Below the pieces are notes generated by a model, which saw nothing but the letters and a program-made list of their open reading frames with translations, was not told the DNA's origin and did no database searches. A stretch of 64,000 nt of DNA from positions 1-64,000 of the forward strand of contig NZ_KQ948936.1 of the NCBI RefSeq assembly GCF_001514235.1, in the 5' to 3' direction. This document shows, in pieces, positions 1 through 8,246 of the stretch. Numbering within the stretch: position 1 is the stretch's first letter; every line of letters begins with the position of its first letter. Made by a program: the position numbers and the translations under genes. Source of the stretch: Streptomyces caeruleatus. GTDB taxonomy: Bacteria; Actinomycetota; Actinomycetes; Streptomycetales; Streptomycetaceae.

Positions 1-595
1 TGAGCACGGCATTCACCAGCACACAAACCCCACAGCCCAGCAACCCCCCGAACAGCAAGCCGAGGCCGGTGATGAACGTCCCGCGCCGCATGGGGCGACC
101 CGAGCGGCGGAAGGCTGCGCTCAGCGGGAAGAGGGCCACTCCGAACATGGTGACGGCGACGAACCAGACCTTGACGGCCTCGACGTAGAACGAGGTGACG
201 CTGCCGTGCCTGAAATACCCCGTGTCGTCGCCCACCACCTGGAACTCCTCACCCCGCACGGCGTCCTCACCGGGCTCGAAGTCCTCCACGTCGGAGCGAA
301 CCCTGCCGTCGTCGGAGCGGAAAGTGCCCGAGCATTCCACGTCGTCCCCGATGACGTCCTTGCCGCAACGCTCGACGGTGATCGTCCCTTGCGTACCGCC
401 GGACACCTTCCGCGGACCTTCCTCGTAACCCACCCCGACGAGAATCAGGCCGAAAAGCAGGGCCAGAACTCCCAGTGCTCCGGAGCCGATACGGCTGCCC
501 GCGCCCCGATGTCTCGCCGCAGCGAAGCCGGGGAAGCCGGCCCCTCCCGTTCCGGCCTTCCGCAGGTTCCGCCCACCGCTCGCATCCGTCTTCAA
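1..595 (-). CDS. membrane protein, C-terminus cut by the window edge (paralogue family A)
   Basis: The frame is open from a TTG at 595 to base 1, so the 3' end lies outside. The TTG is the only start codon after an in-frame stop further upstream, and GGGAG precedes it by about 11 bases. The product has a basic N-terminus, a membrane segment (ALGVLALLFGLILVGVGY), an extracytoplasmic loop containing GTITVERC and then CSGTF with SDDG, and at least two more hydrophobic segments. The same loop pattern G[TK][IL]TVxxC ... CxGT[FW]xSxDG occurs in the genes at 6975 and 7590, so three paralogues share the window. Function is unknown; the position suggests an ESX accessory membrane protein. It is divergent from the gene at 874. 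The TTG start is an inference. Confidence 0.72.
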   Translation of the reverse strand, partial: MKTDASGGRNLRKAGTGGAGFPGFAAARHRGAGSRIGSGALGVLALLFGLILVGVGYEEGPRKVSGGTQGTITVERCGKDVIGDDVECSGTFRSDDGRVRSDVEDFEPGEDAVRGEEFQVVGDDTGYFRHGSVTSFYVEAVKVWFVAVTMFGVALFPLSAAFRRSGRPMRRGTFITGLGLLFGGLLGCGVCVLVNAVL

Positions 596-873
596 CGCCG
601 TCCCGTTCTCCCACGTGGTGCGCGCACCGCCCCGCCTGACTCAGGAGATCTTGGCGAGGCCGGTTCATGCAGGTCAAGCCGGTCGACGTGGTCCAGCGGG
701 CCCCTCGCGGGCAAGGGCGTCGCCGTTCACGGCACACCTCCGACACCTCTACACGTCCGCCACGTTCCCCACCCCGGAAACCGCCCTTCACGCAGCCCGC
801 TCCGGCTCCGACGGCCCCCTCCTGATCTCACTGATAGCTTGCTGTTCCAGTCAGTTCACCCCGTGGGAATCCG

Positions 874-1629
874 ATGACTCAGCCGCCGTTCCAACCGCCC
901 CCGCCGCCTTCACAGCCACCACAGGCCCCCGACAACCCGTACAACCAGCCCTCTCCGCCACAGCAGGCGCCGGGATTCGGCCCTCCGCAGCCCCCGATGC
1001 AGCCGCCGATGCAGGCTCCGGGACAGCCCCCGATGCAGGCCCCCGGCCAACCGCCGATGCACCACGGAGCGCCGCCGGTGCCGGGACAGTCACCGATGCA
1101 GCCGATGTATCCCATGCAGCCGACGCCGCCGTTCCAGGCGCCCCCCTTCGGGCAGCGGCCGAACGCGAGCGGTCATCCGGTCGGGGCGGTCTTCCTCGGG
1201 TTCTTCGCCTCGGTCATCGTCTCGCTGCTCTACAGCGGTCTCATCCTGGCCACGTGGAAGGACCAGTCGGTCACCATGGCCAACACCCTCTACTTGGGCC
1301 ACGCGCTGCTCAACGGAGCGATTGTCGGCTGGCTGGTCGGCCTGGTGGGCCACCGGAGCACTGGCGCCCACATCTGGGGGGCCGTCATAGCCGCGCTCGG
1401 CACGTTCTTCGGCTACACCAATTCCATCGTGCTCGTCTTCGCCGACAGCGATGGAGGTGGTGCTGTGTGGGACCTGGTGAGGTACGAGCCCTTCTGGCCG
1501 GCCAAACTCTGGTGGACCGACGGAACCACGGACAAGGTGGACTGGTTCTCCCCGCTCGGCCTCGTACTCGCCGCGGCCGCCGCCTGGGGACTCGCCTATC
1601 TCATCGGCAGCAGGCGCCGCCAGGCATGA
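874..1629 (+). CDS. membrane protein with Pro/Gln/Met-rich N-terminal arm
   Basis: This 251-residue protein has a cytoplasmic low-complexity arm (about residues 1-95) built from repeated PPMQ and APGQ blocks, then about four hydrophobic segments (about 105-125, 140-158, 168-188 and 225-243) and a basic tail ending RRRQA. GGGAAT lies just upstream of the ATG. No enzyme motif is visible and I do not recognise a named family. Pro-rich arms attached to membrane domains recur in this ESX region (genes at 9452 and 25687), so a role in envelope or secretion assembly is a reasonable guess only. Confidence 0.78.
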   Translation: MTQPPFQPPPPPSQPPQAPDNPYNQPSPPQQAPGFGPPQPPMQPPMQAPGQPPMQAPGQPPMHHGAPPVPGQSPMQPMYPMQPTPPFQAPPFGQRPNASGHPVGAVFLGFFASVIVSLLYSGLILATWKDQSVTMANTLYLGHALLNGAIVGWLVGLVGHRSTGAHIWGAVIAALGTFFGYTNSIVLVFADSDGGGAVWDLVRYEPFWPAKLWWTDGTTDKVDWFSPLGLVLAAAAAWGLAYLIGSRRRQA

Positions 1630-1743
1630 CGTCTACGCCTACGTCCCTTTGACGTCTGTTCAGGTGCCGGTCCGGGCGACCACCGCCGGGTCCCCGGTCG
1701 GTAGCTGAGCTGGATCCCGGGGCCTGAGGCCGGCCGACCCGCC

Positions 1744-2145
1744 TCAGCGGAAGACAGGACTGTCGCCGACCCCCGCCAGCGCCACCCCGATGCAGGTGAC
1801 CATCATCGCCCACCGCGTGTGACCGATCCGGGCCAGCACAAAGCCCCAACCGCCGAGCGCCACGCCCACGGCATACGTCGCCACCCAGACACCGAGCGCG
1901 TCGCCCTGCCCGAGGCGTACGACGATCAGCACCAGGCAGGTGACGGCGACCAGCCCGGCGAACCCCGCGTACATCCCGCGCGCCTGCCGCGCCTCCCGCC
2001 GCCCCTCCTCCACGAGCTCCGACCGGCCCTGATCCTGGAACCCCGCCCGCAACTCGTCCGTGCTCGCACCGGAGGAGAGAGGGTGCCCGCCCGAGCCGCT
2101 CAACCCGCCCGACCTGTTCGCCGCGTTACCGCCATGCGTCGTCAT
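1744..2145 (-). CDS. small membrane protein
   Basis: A 133-residue protein with a Gly/Ser-rich, then charged, cytoplasmic N-terminus (about 1-58) and three hydrophobic segments at about 60-80, 85-105 and 108-128. Nothing resembling an active site is visible. It is downstream of and co-directional with the small membrane gene at 2197 and the WXG-like gene at 2503, so it probably ends that transcript, and it converges with the plus-strand gene at 874. No clear ribosome binding site precedes the ATG. Function is unknown. Confidence 0.65.
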   Translation of the reverse strand: MTTHGGNAANRSGGLSGSGGHPLSSGASTDELRAGFQDQGRSELVEEGRREARQARGMYAGFAGLVAVTCLVLIVVRLGQGDALGVWVATYAVGVALGGWGFVLARIGHTRWAMMVTCIGVALAGVGDSPVFR

Positions 2146-2196
2146 GGCAGCGGAGCCTATCGTTCGACGACCACCAGCGGGCGGCGGGCCGATCTC

Positions 2197-2481
2197 CTAC
2201 GAGCCCTCGAGATGCGCCAGTCCCAGCATCAACGGCAGGGAGACGAGGGCGAGTCCGAACGCGGTTGCCGACATGGCCGTACGGATTTCCCGCTTGGCGC
2301 GAATCCCAAGGTAAGCGGCGATCAGCGGGAGGACGGCACTCAACAGGAAGCTGAAACGCCAGCCACCATCCCCGACAAGGAAGATCATGAGTCCCCAGGA
2401 GGCCGGCACGGACGCGACGCTCAAATAGCACGACCGGGTGAGGAAGCGCTCCAGGTCATCGGTCCCGCCAAAGAAACTCAT
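2197..2481 (-). CDS. small membrane protein next to WXG-like substrate gene
   Basis: A 94-residue protein with a short charged N-terminus and three hydrophobic stretches (about 18-36, 42-60 and 70-88). GGGGTAAGG lies 4-10 bases before the ATG. It begins 21 bases after the stop of the WXG-like gene at 2503, so the two are probably co-transcribed. Each WXG-type gene cluster in this window is accompanied by small membrane proteins of unrelated sequence, which suggests a membrane partner or immunity-like role, but nothing in the sequence proves it. Confidence 0.72.
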   Translation of the reverse strand: MSFFGGTDDLERFLTRSCYLSVASVPASWGLMIFLVGDGGWRFSFLLSAVLPLIAAYLGIRAKREIRTAMSATAFGLALVSLPLMLGLAHLEGS

Positions 2482-2502
2482 CGATCCTTACCCCTTTGTC
2501 CG

Positions 2503-3633
2503 CTAAACGGCCCGGTGGTCGTAGCCACTCGTGCCCACCTCGGGAAATCCGTCCGCCGCCGAGAACCCGTTGATGGCCGCCGACGCGGCCAGAGCAATCG
2601 CGCTCAGCGCCATCGCGAACTTGTCGAACATCATGGCTGCCTCCGACCACATCTGCATGAGCCGGATGGCCTGTGCCGCGGCCAGCGCGAACATGCCCGC
2701 CGAGGCGACCTGTCCACCGACCGGGATCGCGTTGACAGCCCACGCCGCGGCGAGATTGACCATCCAGATGACGAGCAGGTCGCAGAACGACACCAGGAAC
2801 GACTTGAGGAATTCAGCAAGCTGAAAAGCCAACTGCGCGGCCTGTGCGTAACACTGGCGCAGGGATTCGAAGGTCTCCTTGATCTCGTCCAGCTTCTTGC
2901 TGAACTCGTCGAAGTACACGGTGGCGGCGTCGGCCGCGTTGCCGTTCCAGCTGAGACCGACGGTCTGGTTGCCCTTGCGCACATTGGTGGCCACCGCGTC
3001 ACAGAAGGACGCGAGATTGGCCCATACGTCGGCGCAGTCGTTGTACTTGTTCCAGTCCCCGAAGACCCAGTTCGTGCAGACGGCGAAGGGGTCGAAGTCG
3101 AAGAGCAGCTTGGACGCCTCCACGGCCATGGCCGAGGGGCTGCCAATGTCGAGCGCGGTGCCGAGCGTCTTCTGGACCGGGCTCATCTTGAACTCGTCCA
3201 CATGACCGGACGCGTACTTGACGATGGGGTTGTTGCTGTCCCCGTCCGGCGGCTTCAGCGTCTCGCCCGCGTCGCTGGCGTCCTTGAAGTCCTGCGGGTC
3301 TCCCCCGGAAGCACCGCCCGGCGCCTTGGAACCCGGATAGGTGGCGTCGAGCTTGGCCGCCTCGTCGTGGTCCGTCGCCCGGTAGTACTTGGCCGAGCCG
3401 GCCAGTTCCTTCGCGGAGGAGTCCAGCACGCCCCGGACTTTGCCCAGGGCCTTCTTGGCCTCGCTCACATACTGGTCGTGATCGCCCGCGACAAGGTCGT
3501 AGAGGTCCCCGCCGCCCTTCTCGATCTGCGCGTGCTGGCCGACGTACTCAACGGCCTTCTCACCGCTCTCCGCCGCACGTCCCACCAGCTTCGAGAAGCC
3601 GTCGAGTGCGTCGGGATTCACATCAAAGTCCAC
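2503..3633 (-). CDS. large WXG100-superfamily putative ESX substrate
   Basis: I chose GTG 3633 because GGGGGA sits 4 bases before it; an in-frame GTG at 3660 lacks such a site. The 376-residue product has an N-terminal helical module (about 1-95) containing YRATD (residues 84-88, a YxxxD export motif), a Gly/Pro linker, and a second helical hairpin centred on WNG (W229). Long hydrophobic helices follow (about 260-350), so it may insert into membranes. This is the layout of long WXG/LXG or PPE-like type VII substrates: two helical modules and a membrane-active tail. No enzymatic domain is recognised. The next gene upstream, at 3678, is a coiled-coil protein that could be its chaperone. Confidence 0.78.
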   Translation of the reverse strand: MDFDVNPDALDGFSKLVGRAAESGEKAVEYVGQHAQIEKGGGDLYDLVAGDHDQYVSEAKKALGKVRGVLDSSAKELAGSAKYYRATDHDEAAKLDATYPGSKAPGGASGGDPQDFKDASDAGETLKPPDGDSNNPIVKYASGHVDEFKMSPVQKTLGTALDIGSPSAMAVEASKLLFDFDPFAVCTNWVFGDWNKYNDCADVWANLASFCDAVATNVRKGNQTVGLSWNGNAADAATVYFDEFSKKLDEIKETFESLRQCYAQAAQLAFQLAEFLKSFLVSFCDLLVIWMVNLAAAWAVNAIPVGGQVASAGMFALAAAQAIRLMQMWSEAAMMFDKFAMALSAIALAASAAINGFSAADGFPEVGTSGYDHRAV

Positions 3634-3677
3634 AGTTCCCCCATCACCTGCCACGACCACTCGTGAGCGGCGTTCGC

Positions 3678-4106
3678 TCAGTACAAGGACCAGCCACGCC
3701 CGTCGTGACGCGACTTCGTGTCGGACCGGTTCTCGGACTCCGCGCGCCGCCGCTCTTCCTCGAGCTGTCGCCGCTGCTCCTCGAGCCGGTGCTCGCCGTC
3801 CGCGGCGAGCTCGTCCCGCTCACGGTCGGACATGGCGGCCCACTTCTCGGCCAGCGGAGCCGACTGCTGCACGGCCTCCTCGGCGTACGCCGACACATTG
3901 GCCGCCTCGCGCAGCCCCATGCGCCCGGAGAGGACCTCCTGGGCCATCTCCTTGAGCGCATTGCCGCCCAGCCCTGACGCGAGATGCTCCAGGGACTGCC
4001 GCAGGATCTTTGCCTGTGCGGGGTCCTGCTGGGTCATCTCCAGGAATTCGGAGTCGTCTACGCGCTTGTCGGAACTGTCACGGGCGCTGTCCAAGGGATA
4101 CCTCAT
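3678..4106 (-). CDS. hydrophilic helical protein with charged coiled coil
   Basis: A 142-residue, almost entirely helical and hydrophilic protein. Residues about 95-125 are a dense Glu/Arg coiled coil (EEQRRQLEEERRR). There is no signal peptide, membrane segment or WXG motif. It lies 44 bases upstream of the WXG-like gene at 2503 on the same strand. A helical protein beside an ESX substrate could be a partner or chaperone, but this is positional inference. The ribosome binding site is weak, so the start could differ. Confidence 0.68.
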   Translation of the reverse strand: MRYPLDSARDSSDKRVDDSEFLEMTQQDPAQAKILRQSLEHLASGLGGNALKEMAQEVLSGRMGLREAANVSAYAEEAVQQSAPLAEKWAAMSDRERDELAADGEHRLEEQRRQLEEERRRAESENRSDTKSRHDGRGWSLY

Positions 4107-4234
4107 CGGGAGGGTCGGCGTGTCTCGACCGGCGTGAACCTACCAACGCACTTGCGAACGCTTCAACACTCGGCCGGGGCGCGAACCGAGTCACCTATGC
4201 CCGTAATTCGGTAATTCGCTGAATTCCTGCCCGT

Positions 4235-4882
4235 TCAACGAGGAATCGGATCAAGGTGACTCAATCTGACCGGAAACACCGACGCCATCCGGCTCCAGCC
4301 CTGACCCCAGAAGTGGACTGAACACCACGAACCGTCAGCAAAACCGATCTCGTGGTCACCGCCCGCCACATCGCTCCGGTCTCGGATGTATGTCACATTG
4401 CGAAGTTCCGTGGCCCATCCCACCTCGACCGGGCCACGCACGCCGGTGAAGGAGCGGGCGCGGGAGACGTACACCAGCTGGAGGCGGCGGTCGGTGAGCT
4501 GAAGCATCACGGCCGTGCTGTTCCTGGTCCGGGGGACGACCGCGCGGGCCAAGTGGCCGGCCATGCTCTCCCAGCCGCCGTGGAAGGGCTCGCCCGGTCT
4601 GCTCGGCTTCTTCGGCTCACGCCACATGACCGCTTCGAAGAAGGCCTCGAACGGATTGCAGTTCATGGAGCACAGTCCCGCGATCCCGTTCACGGGGATC
4701 ATCAGCCAGCTGCCGAGCGTGCGGCGCTCGGATCGCAGAACGAGAGGGCGACGGAAGTAGCCGGGCCTCGGCGCCCTGCCGGCCAAGGAGACCGCGTGCT
4801 GACCAACCAGCACGTCCCCCGGCGGCACCATCGCTCTCGCCCTGTCCGCCGGCGTCTCCTGATCGCGGCCGGTCCTGCTCAC
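4235..4882 (-). CDS. conserved hypothetical protein, cytoplasmic
   Basis: GTG 4882 was chosen because GAGGGG precedes it by 9 bases; the open frame continues upstream but that part has poor codon character. The 215-residue product is soluble, rich in aromatic and basic residues, with a Cys pair in GLCSMNC near residue 100. Its second half alternates short beta-like stretches (VMLQLTDRRLQLVYV, YIRDRS, EIGFADGSWCSVHFW), which could be a PH-like or GRAM-like fold. No catalytic motif is evident. It lies downstream of a WXG-like gene set. Function is unknown. Confidence 0.6.
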   Translation of the reverse strand: MSRTGRDQETPADRARAMVPPGDVLVGQHAVSLAGRAPRPGYFRRPLVLRSERRTLGSWLMIPVNGIAGLCSMNCNPFEAFFEAVMWREPKKPSRPGEPFHGGWESMAGHLARAVVPRTRNSTAVMLQLTDRRLQLVYVSRARSFTGVRGPVEVGWATELRNVTYIRDRSDVAGGDHEIGFADGSWCSVHFWGQGWSRMASVFPVRLSHLDPIPR

Positions 4883-5019
4883 CGGAAGAGGCCCCTCACG
4901 CTGCACTTGATCATCGCCGTGAATGTAGCGCACGGGGTGTTGCTGTCGGCGTGTGGGGCTTTGCTCGTTGGGCGCGTGCCGGGGGAAGGGTGGCGGGGCG
5001 TGCCGGGTCGTGAACGCCC

Positions 5020-5331
5020 CTACGACGACGGCCTGTTGAACGTACTTCGACCGGTGCCGCGCACCGGGGCATCCCGCTCGGCGCGCCGGCAGCGGGTCGC
5101 TGTCGAGTCCAGTTCCGCCTGCTGCCGCACGTCCCACTCAGCGAACTTGGCCTCGGACTGCCGGCGTTCGGCGTACGTCTGGTCGTCGGCCGCCCGGCGG
5201 ATCTCGTGGATCCGCTGGAACACGGCCTCGGTGTAACGCGGCTCCTGGAGGGCGTCCTTGATGCCGACGTTCCCGCTCAGCACATCCTTCCTGCTGGCGG
5301 TCGGTGACAGGTGAAGCACCGCCGGGGTCAT
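5020..5331 (-). CDS. small charged protein coupled to WXG-like substrate gene
   Basis: The ATG at 5331 overlaps the stop of the gene at 5328 as ATGA, which argues for translational coupling and supports this start. The 103-residue product is hydrophilic, with a central helix rich in Glu, Arg and Gln (about 30-75) and a basic Ser/Arg-rich tail. No domain is recognised. Its coupling to a putative secreted WXG protein suggests a small helper or partner. The last 25 residues have weak coding character, so the true end may be debated. Confidence 0.55.
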   Translation of the reverse strand: MTPAVLHLSPTASRKDVLSGNVGIKDALQEPRYTEAVFQRIHEIRRAADDQTYAERRQSEAKFAEWDVRQQAELDSTATRCRRAERDAPVRGTGRSTFNRPSS

Positions 5332-6479
5332 CCGAACTCGTTTCGGGCCCAGTCGTCCGCGCCCCCGGAGGAACCCGCGGAACGGGAGGAACCCGAGCTC
5401 GCCGCGGAGGCGGCAGCCGTCGGCCTGCTGGGCGACTGCGTGGTGCCCGAGGAGCCGGAACCCGCCCCCGACGCGGTGGCCGCGGCCCCGTCGGACGCAG
5501 GCGTGCTCTGGGCGCCCTGTCCGGACAGCGCGTCGACGCCGTGCTGTACGCGGTCCCCGGCCGCCGTGGTGGCCCGCTCCGTCGCGGCGTCCACGGCGTT
5601 GTTCATGTGCGTCGCCGGATCCACGTAGTCGGCGAGCGTCGATCCCTCCCCGCCGGTGACCTCGTTCTTGAGGCCGTCCACGTACTCGCCGGCCGCGGTC
5701 TTGGCTACGTCCGCCGTCTCGCCGAGGTCGATGCCGGACCGTGCGTCGAAGTAGGTCTCGATGCTCTGCTGGCCGAGGTTCTGCGCCATTCCGACGGCGG
5801 CTTCCGTGGCCTTCTCCTTGGCCGCGTCGACCACCTTCTCCTGGACGAACTGCTTGCCCTGCTCCTTGAGTTGGTCCTTCGCGAACTGCTTGACCTTCTC
5901 CTTGGTGATCTTCTCGAGCTGCTCTTTGGCCATCTTCTTGACGGCGTCCATGGTGGCGTGCTCCATGGCCTTGGTGACCGCCTCCATGACCTCGCGCTTG
6001 AGCCGGTCCAGCAGCTCCCGGACGATCAGCCGGGTGGCCTGTGTCGCACCGAGCGCACCGAGCTCGGACAGTCCGAAGGTGAACGGAGCCGCCGCCTGGG
6101 CCGCGATGATCTCGATGGCCAGGGCGACGAGTTGGGCGATCACGGCCAGTTTCGCCGTGAGTACCGCCACCGCGGCCGCGTCGAAGGCGAAGGCGATGAC
6201 TTCGCAGGCGGTTTTCGCGTCCGGCAGATAACGGTCCTCGCCGTTGGCGCCCGTATAGGCACCCCAGTCCTTGCTGAATCCGTCGATCGCCGTGCCGAAG
6301 TTATGGGCGACAACGGTGCGGGCGAGACCCTCGCCCTCCCGCTGGATCTCTTCGAGTTCGTCACCGAAAGCCCGCCAGGTCTCGGCGACCTTGTGCAGCG
6401 CCTCCTCGTCGACCTCCGGCCAGGTATAGCCGAGGAGGTCCAGTACCCAGACAAGCTCACCGGGAAGTGTGAGCGACAT
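5328..6479 (-). CDS. WXG100-like/CpnT-N-like putative ESX-secreted protein
   Basis: A 383-residue protein. Residues 1-130 resemble the helical N-terminal domain found in long actinobacterial WXG-like proteins and the CpnT N-terminus (LGYTWPEVDEEAL, AETWRAFGDEL, then DWGAYTG at about 71-77). A hydrophobic helical stretch follows (about 95-150), then a highly charged Lys/Glu helix region (about 160-235) likely to form coiled coils, and a disordered Ser/Gly/Ala-rich C-terminus (about 300-383). There is no recognisable toxin domain at the C-terminus, where polymorphic ESX effectors often carry one. It lies 39 bases downstream of the WXG100 gene at 6519 and probably forms a substrate pair with it. 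Confidence 0.75.
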   Translation of the reverse strand: MSLTLPGELVWVLDLLGYTWPEVDEEALHKVAETWRAFGDELEEIQREGEGLARTVVAHNFGTAIDGFSKDWGAYTGANGEDRYLPDAKTACEVIAFAFDAAAVAVLTAKLAVIAQLVALAIEIIAAQAAAPFTFGLSELGALGATQATRLIVRELLDRLKREVMEAVTKAMEHATMDAVKKMAKEQLEKITKEKVKQFAKDQLKEQGKQFVQEKVVDAAKEKATEAAVGMAQNLGQQSIETYFDARSGIDLGETADVAKTAAGEYVDGLKNEVTGGEGSTLADYVDPATHMNNAVDAATERATTAAGDRVQHGVDALSGQGAQSTPASDGAAATASGAGSGSSGTTQSPSRPTAAASAASSGSSRSAGSSGGADDWARNEFG

Positions 6480-6518
6480 GCGAATAGCCCCCGAATTTAA
6501 TTGGAGTTGGCGGGTCGA

Positions 6519-6845
6519 TCAGAATTGGCCGGAGACCTTGTCCATCAGCCCGCTGTTCGCCGTATCCGAGGCGTCGTAAGTGCGCGCCATGCCCTCGAGG
6601 TTGCCCCCGATCTTCTTAACTCGTTCCGCGAGACTGTCCATCGATGTGAACATCCCGTCACGAATCGGCGTGTAGACCTGCCCGAAGACCTCCCCGAAGT
6701 CCGCGTCCGCCCAGGGCTCCCCCAGCGCTTCGAGAGCGTCCTGGAGCCGCTTGGACGCGGTCGAGAAATCACCCCCGAGATCGGTGAACTTCCCGCCCTG
6801 CCGCCGGAGTACATCCGTGTCCACGTTAAAGGTGTCGAACTCCAT
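6519..6845 (-). CDS. WXG100-family small secreted protein (WxD variant)
   Basis: A 108-residue helical hairpin of WXG100 length. The turn motif is W45-A-D47 rather than WXG. The C-terminal helix carries Y90-DAS-D94, a YxxxD type VII export motif. GGGGGAGAG lies just upstream of the ATG. It is first in a minus-strand set with the longer WXG-like gene at 5328 and the small gene at 5020, and is divergent from the membrane genes at 6975 and 7590. Long and short WXG proteins encoded side by side usually form heterodimers, so the product at 5328 is the likely partner. Confidence 0.82.
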   Translation of the reverse strand: MEFDTFNVDTDVLRRQGGKFTDLGGDFSTASKRLQDALEALGEPWADADFGEVFGQVYTPIRDGMFTSMDSLAERVKKIGGNLEGMARTYDASDTANSGLMDKVSGQF

Positions 6846-6974
6846 GGCTCTCCCCCGAACTCCCCTTGCCGTAGTTCATATTGGACGACAGACCGATACC
6901 TTAGACTCCTCGCGCACAGCCCTGCCAAACCCGCCAGTCAAGAGATCGTCAAGTTATTCAAGGGGACACCAAAA

Positions 6975-7556
6975 GTGGTGACTACACAGCCGCGTTACGG
7001 CAGCACGGGGAGTCCGTGGATGGGCCGACTCCTCGGATTGGGGCTGCTCCTCGTGGCCGCGCTCGTCGCCGCGGTGACCATTCCGGAACTGCGCAGTGAA
7101 CTCGCGGGTGACGGCACCGAAGGAACCCTCACGGTTTCTTCATGCGAAACACACACGAAGACCCACTACGGCACGCACAGGCGTTCTACGGAACTCAGGT
7201 TCAGCTGCACCGGAACCTGGAGCGCGCAGGACGGTAAAGGCACCTATGAAGACGTGGTGGTGGAAACGTCATCGCGTTTCGAAGCCGGGGCGAAAATCCC
7301 CGTGGTGCAAGTGGACGACACCTTCGAGCTGCCGCAGGACCGCGCCCCCGGCGACGACGCCGCGATCCTCGCGTTCTGCCTCTCCGTGCTGGCCGTCGGC
7401 ATCTTCTGCCTCCTGACCGGCTTCGGCGGCCGGGGCGGCCCCGGCCTCACGGCCTCCTGGCAGCGCCTCCCGGCCCGGACCGTCACCGGTCCGCTCCTCG
7501 GTGGCCTCTTCACGCTGGGCGCCCTGGCAGCACTGGTCTGCGCACTCGTCCTCTGA
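6975..7556 (+). CDS. membrane protein, paralogue family A
   Basis: GTG 6975 (or 6978) is the likely start, with AGGGGA at 6961-6966. The 193-residue protein has a membrane segment at about 18-37, an extracytoplasmic loop beginning GTLTVSSC with a second Cys in SCTGTW and SAQDG, then two more membrane segments (about 130-150 and 170-192). The loop pattern is shared with the genes at 7590 and at 1-595; the two conserved Cys could form a disulfide. Function is unknown. With the gene at 7590 it forms a tandem pair 33 bases apart, divergent from a WXG operon. Confidence 0.8.
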   Translation: MVTTQPRYGSTGSPWMGRLLGLGLLLVAALVAAVTIPELRSELAGDGTEGTLTVSSCETHTKTHYGTHRRSTELRFSCTGTWSAQDGKGTYEDVVVETSSRFEAGAKIPVVQVDDTFELPQDRAPGDDAAILAFCLSVLAVGIFCLLTGFGGRGGPGLTASWQRLPARTVTGPLLGGLFTLGALAALVCALVL

Positions 7557-7589
7557 CCGCTCCGTCCCCCTTTTCCTGAGGAACTCTCC

Positions 7590-8174
7590 ATGACACAAGT
7601 ACACGGGAACCCCGCGCCCAACGCCGCCGGCCCCGGCGACCGCACCGGCCTCGGCCGCCTCATCGGCGCCGGCCTGATCCTCGTAGGCCTCGTCCTCCTG
7701 GCCCTCGGCGCCTACCTCGGCCCCTACACCTACGCCACGGCCACGCCGGGCAAGCTCACCGTCGACACCTGCACGGTCGACTACAAGTACCGCTCCAGCA
7801 CGTCGAGCAGCTCACGGAAGAAGACGAAGACCCGTTGGTGCTACGGCACCTTCACGTCCGCCGACGGCTCCGTCAAGGACCTCAACGCCGAGCTCAAGAG
7901 CGATGCCCTGCACCAGCGCGGCTACGTCATCGAGGCCATCAAGACCGGCGACACCTCCTACCAGCTGGACCATGGCTGGGTCGGCGCCATCGCGGTGGGC
8001 TGCGCATGGTTCTTCGGCGCGCTGATCGCCCTCGCCATCGGCACCTTCGGCGCCGTGACGGGCTTCGTTGGCGGCGGGGCTTCTGCGCAGGGGTTGTTCC
8101 GGACCTGCCTGGTGCTGGTGGGGGTGGGGGTGGTTGGGCTTGTTGTGAGTTTGCTGGTGGTGTTCTTCGTGTGA
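7590..8174 (+). CDS. membrane protein, paralogue family A
   Basis: A 194-residue protein with GAGGA 7 bases before the ATG. Membrane segments lie at about 22-44, 128-150 and 168-192. Between the first two, the outer loop starts GKLTVDTC, contains a Ser/Lys-rich stretch and then WCYGTF with TSADG, matching the pattern of the upstream neighbour and the partial gene at the left edge. The three probably arose by duplication. A perfect 13-bp hairpin lies 30 bases after the stop. No enzymatic motif is visible. Confidence 0.82.
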   Translation: MTQVHGNPAPNAAGPGDRTGLGRLIGAGLILVGLVLLALGAYLGPYTYATATPGKLTVDTCTVDYKYRSSTSSSSRKKTKTRWCYGTFTSADGSVKDLNAELKSDALHQRGYVIEAIKTGDTSYQLDHGWVGAIAVGCAWFFGALIALAIGTFGAVTGFVGGGASAQGLFRTCLVLVGVGVVGLVVSLLVVFFV

Positions 8175-8203
8175 CGGGGAGTCCTGGCTTGTCCGCCGGG
8201 AAC

Positions 8204-8233
8204 AAGAGGCGCCGCGTAAACGCGGCGCCTCTT
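8204..8233. terminator. bidirectional hairpin terminator
   Basis: A perfect 13-bp inverted repeat (AAGAGGCGCCGCG) with a 4-base loop (TAAA), followed by TTGA. It lies between the convergent genes ending at 8174 and 8247 and can serve both strands. Confidence 0.85.
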
Positions 8234-8246
8234 TTGACGTGCGGGG

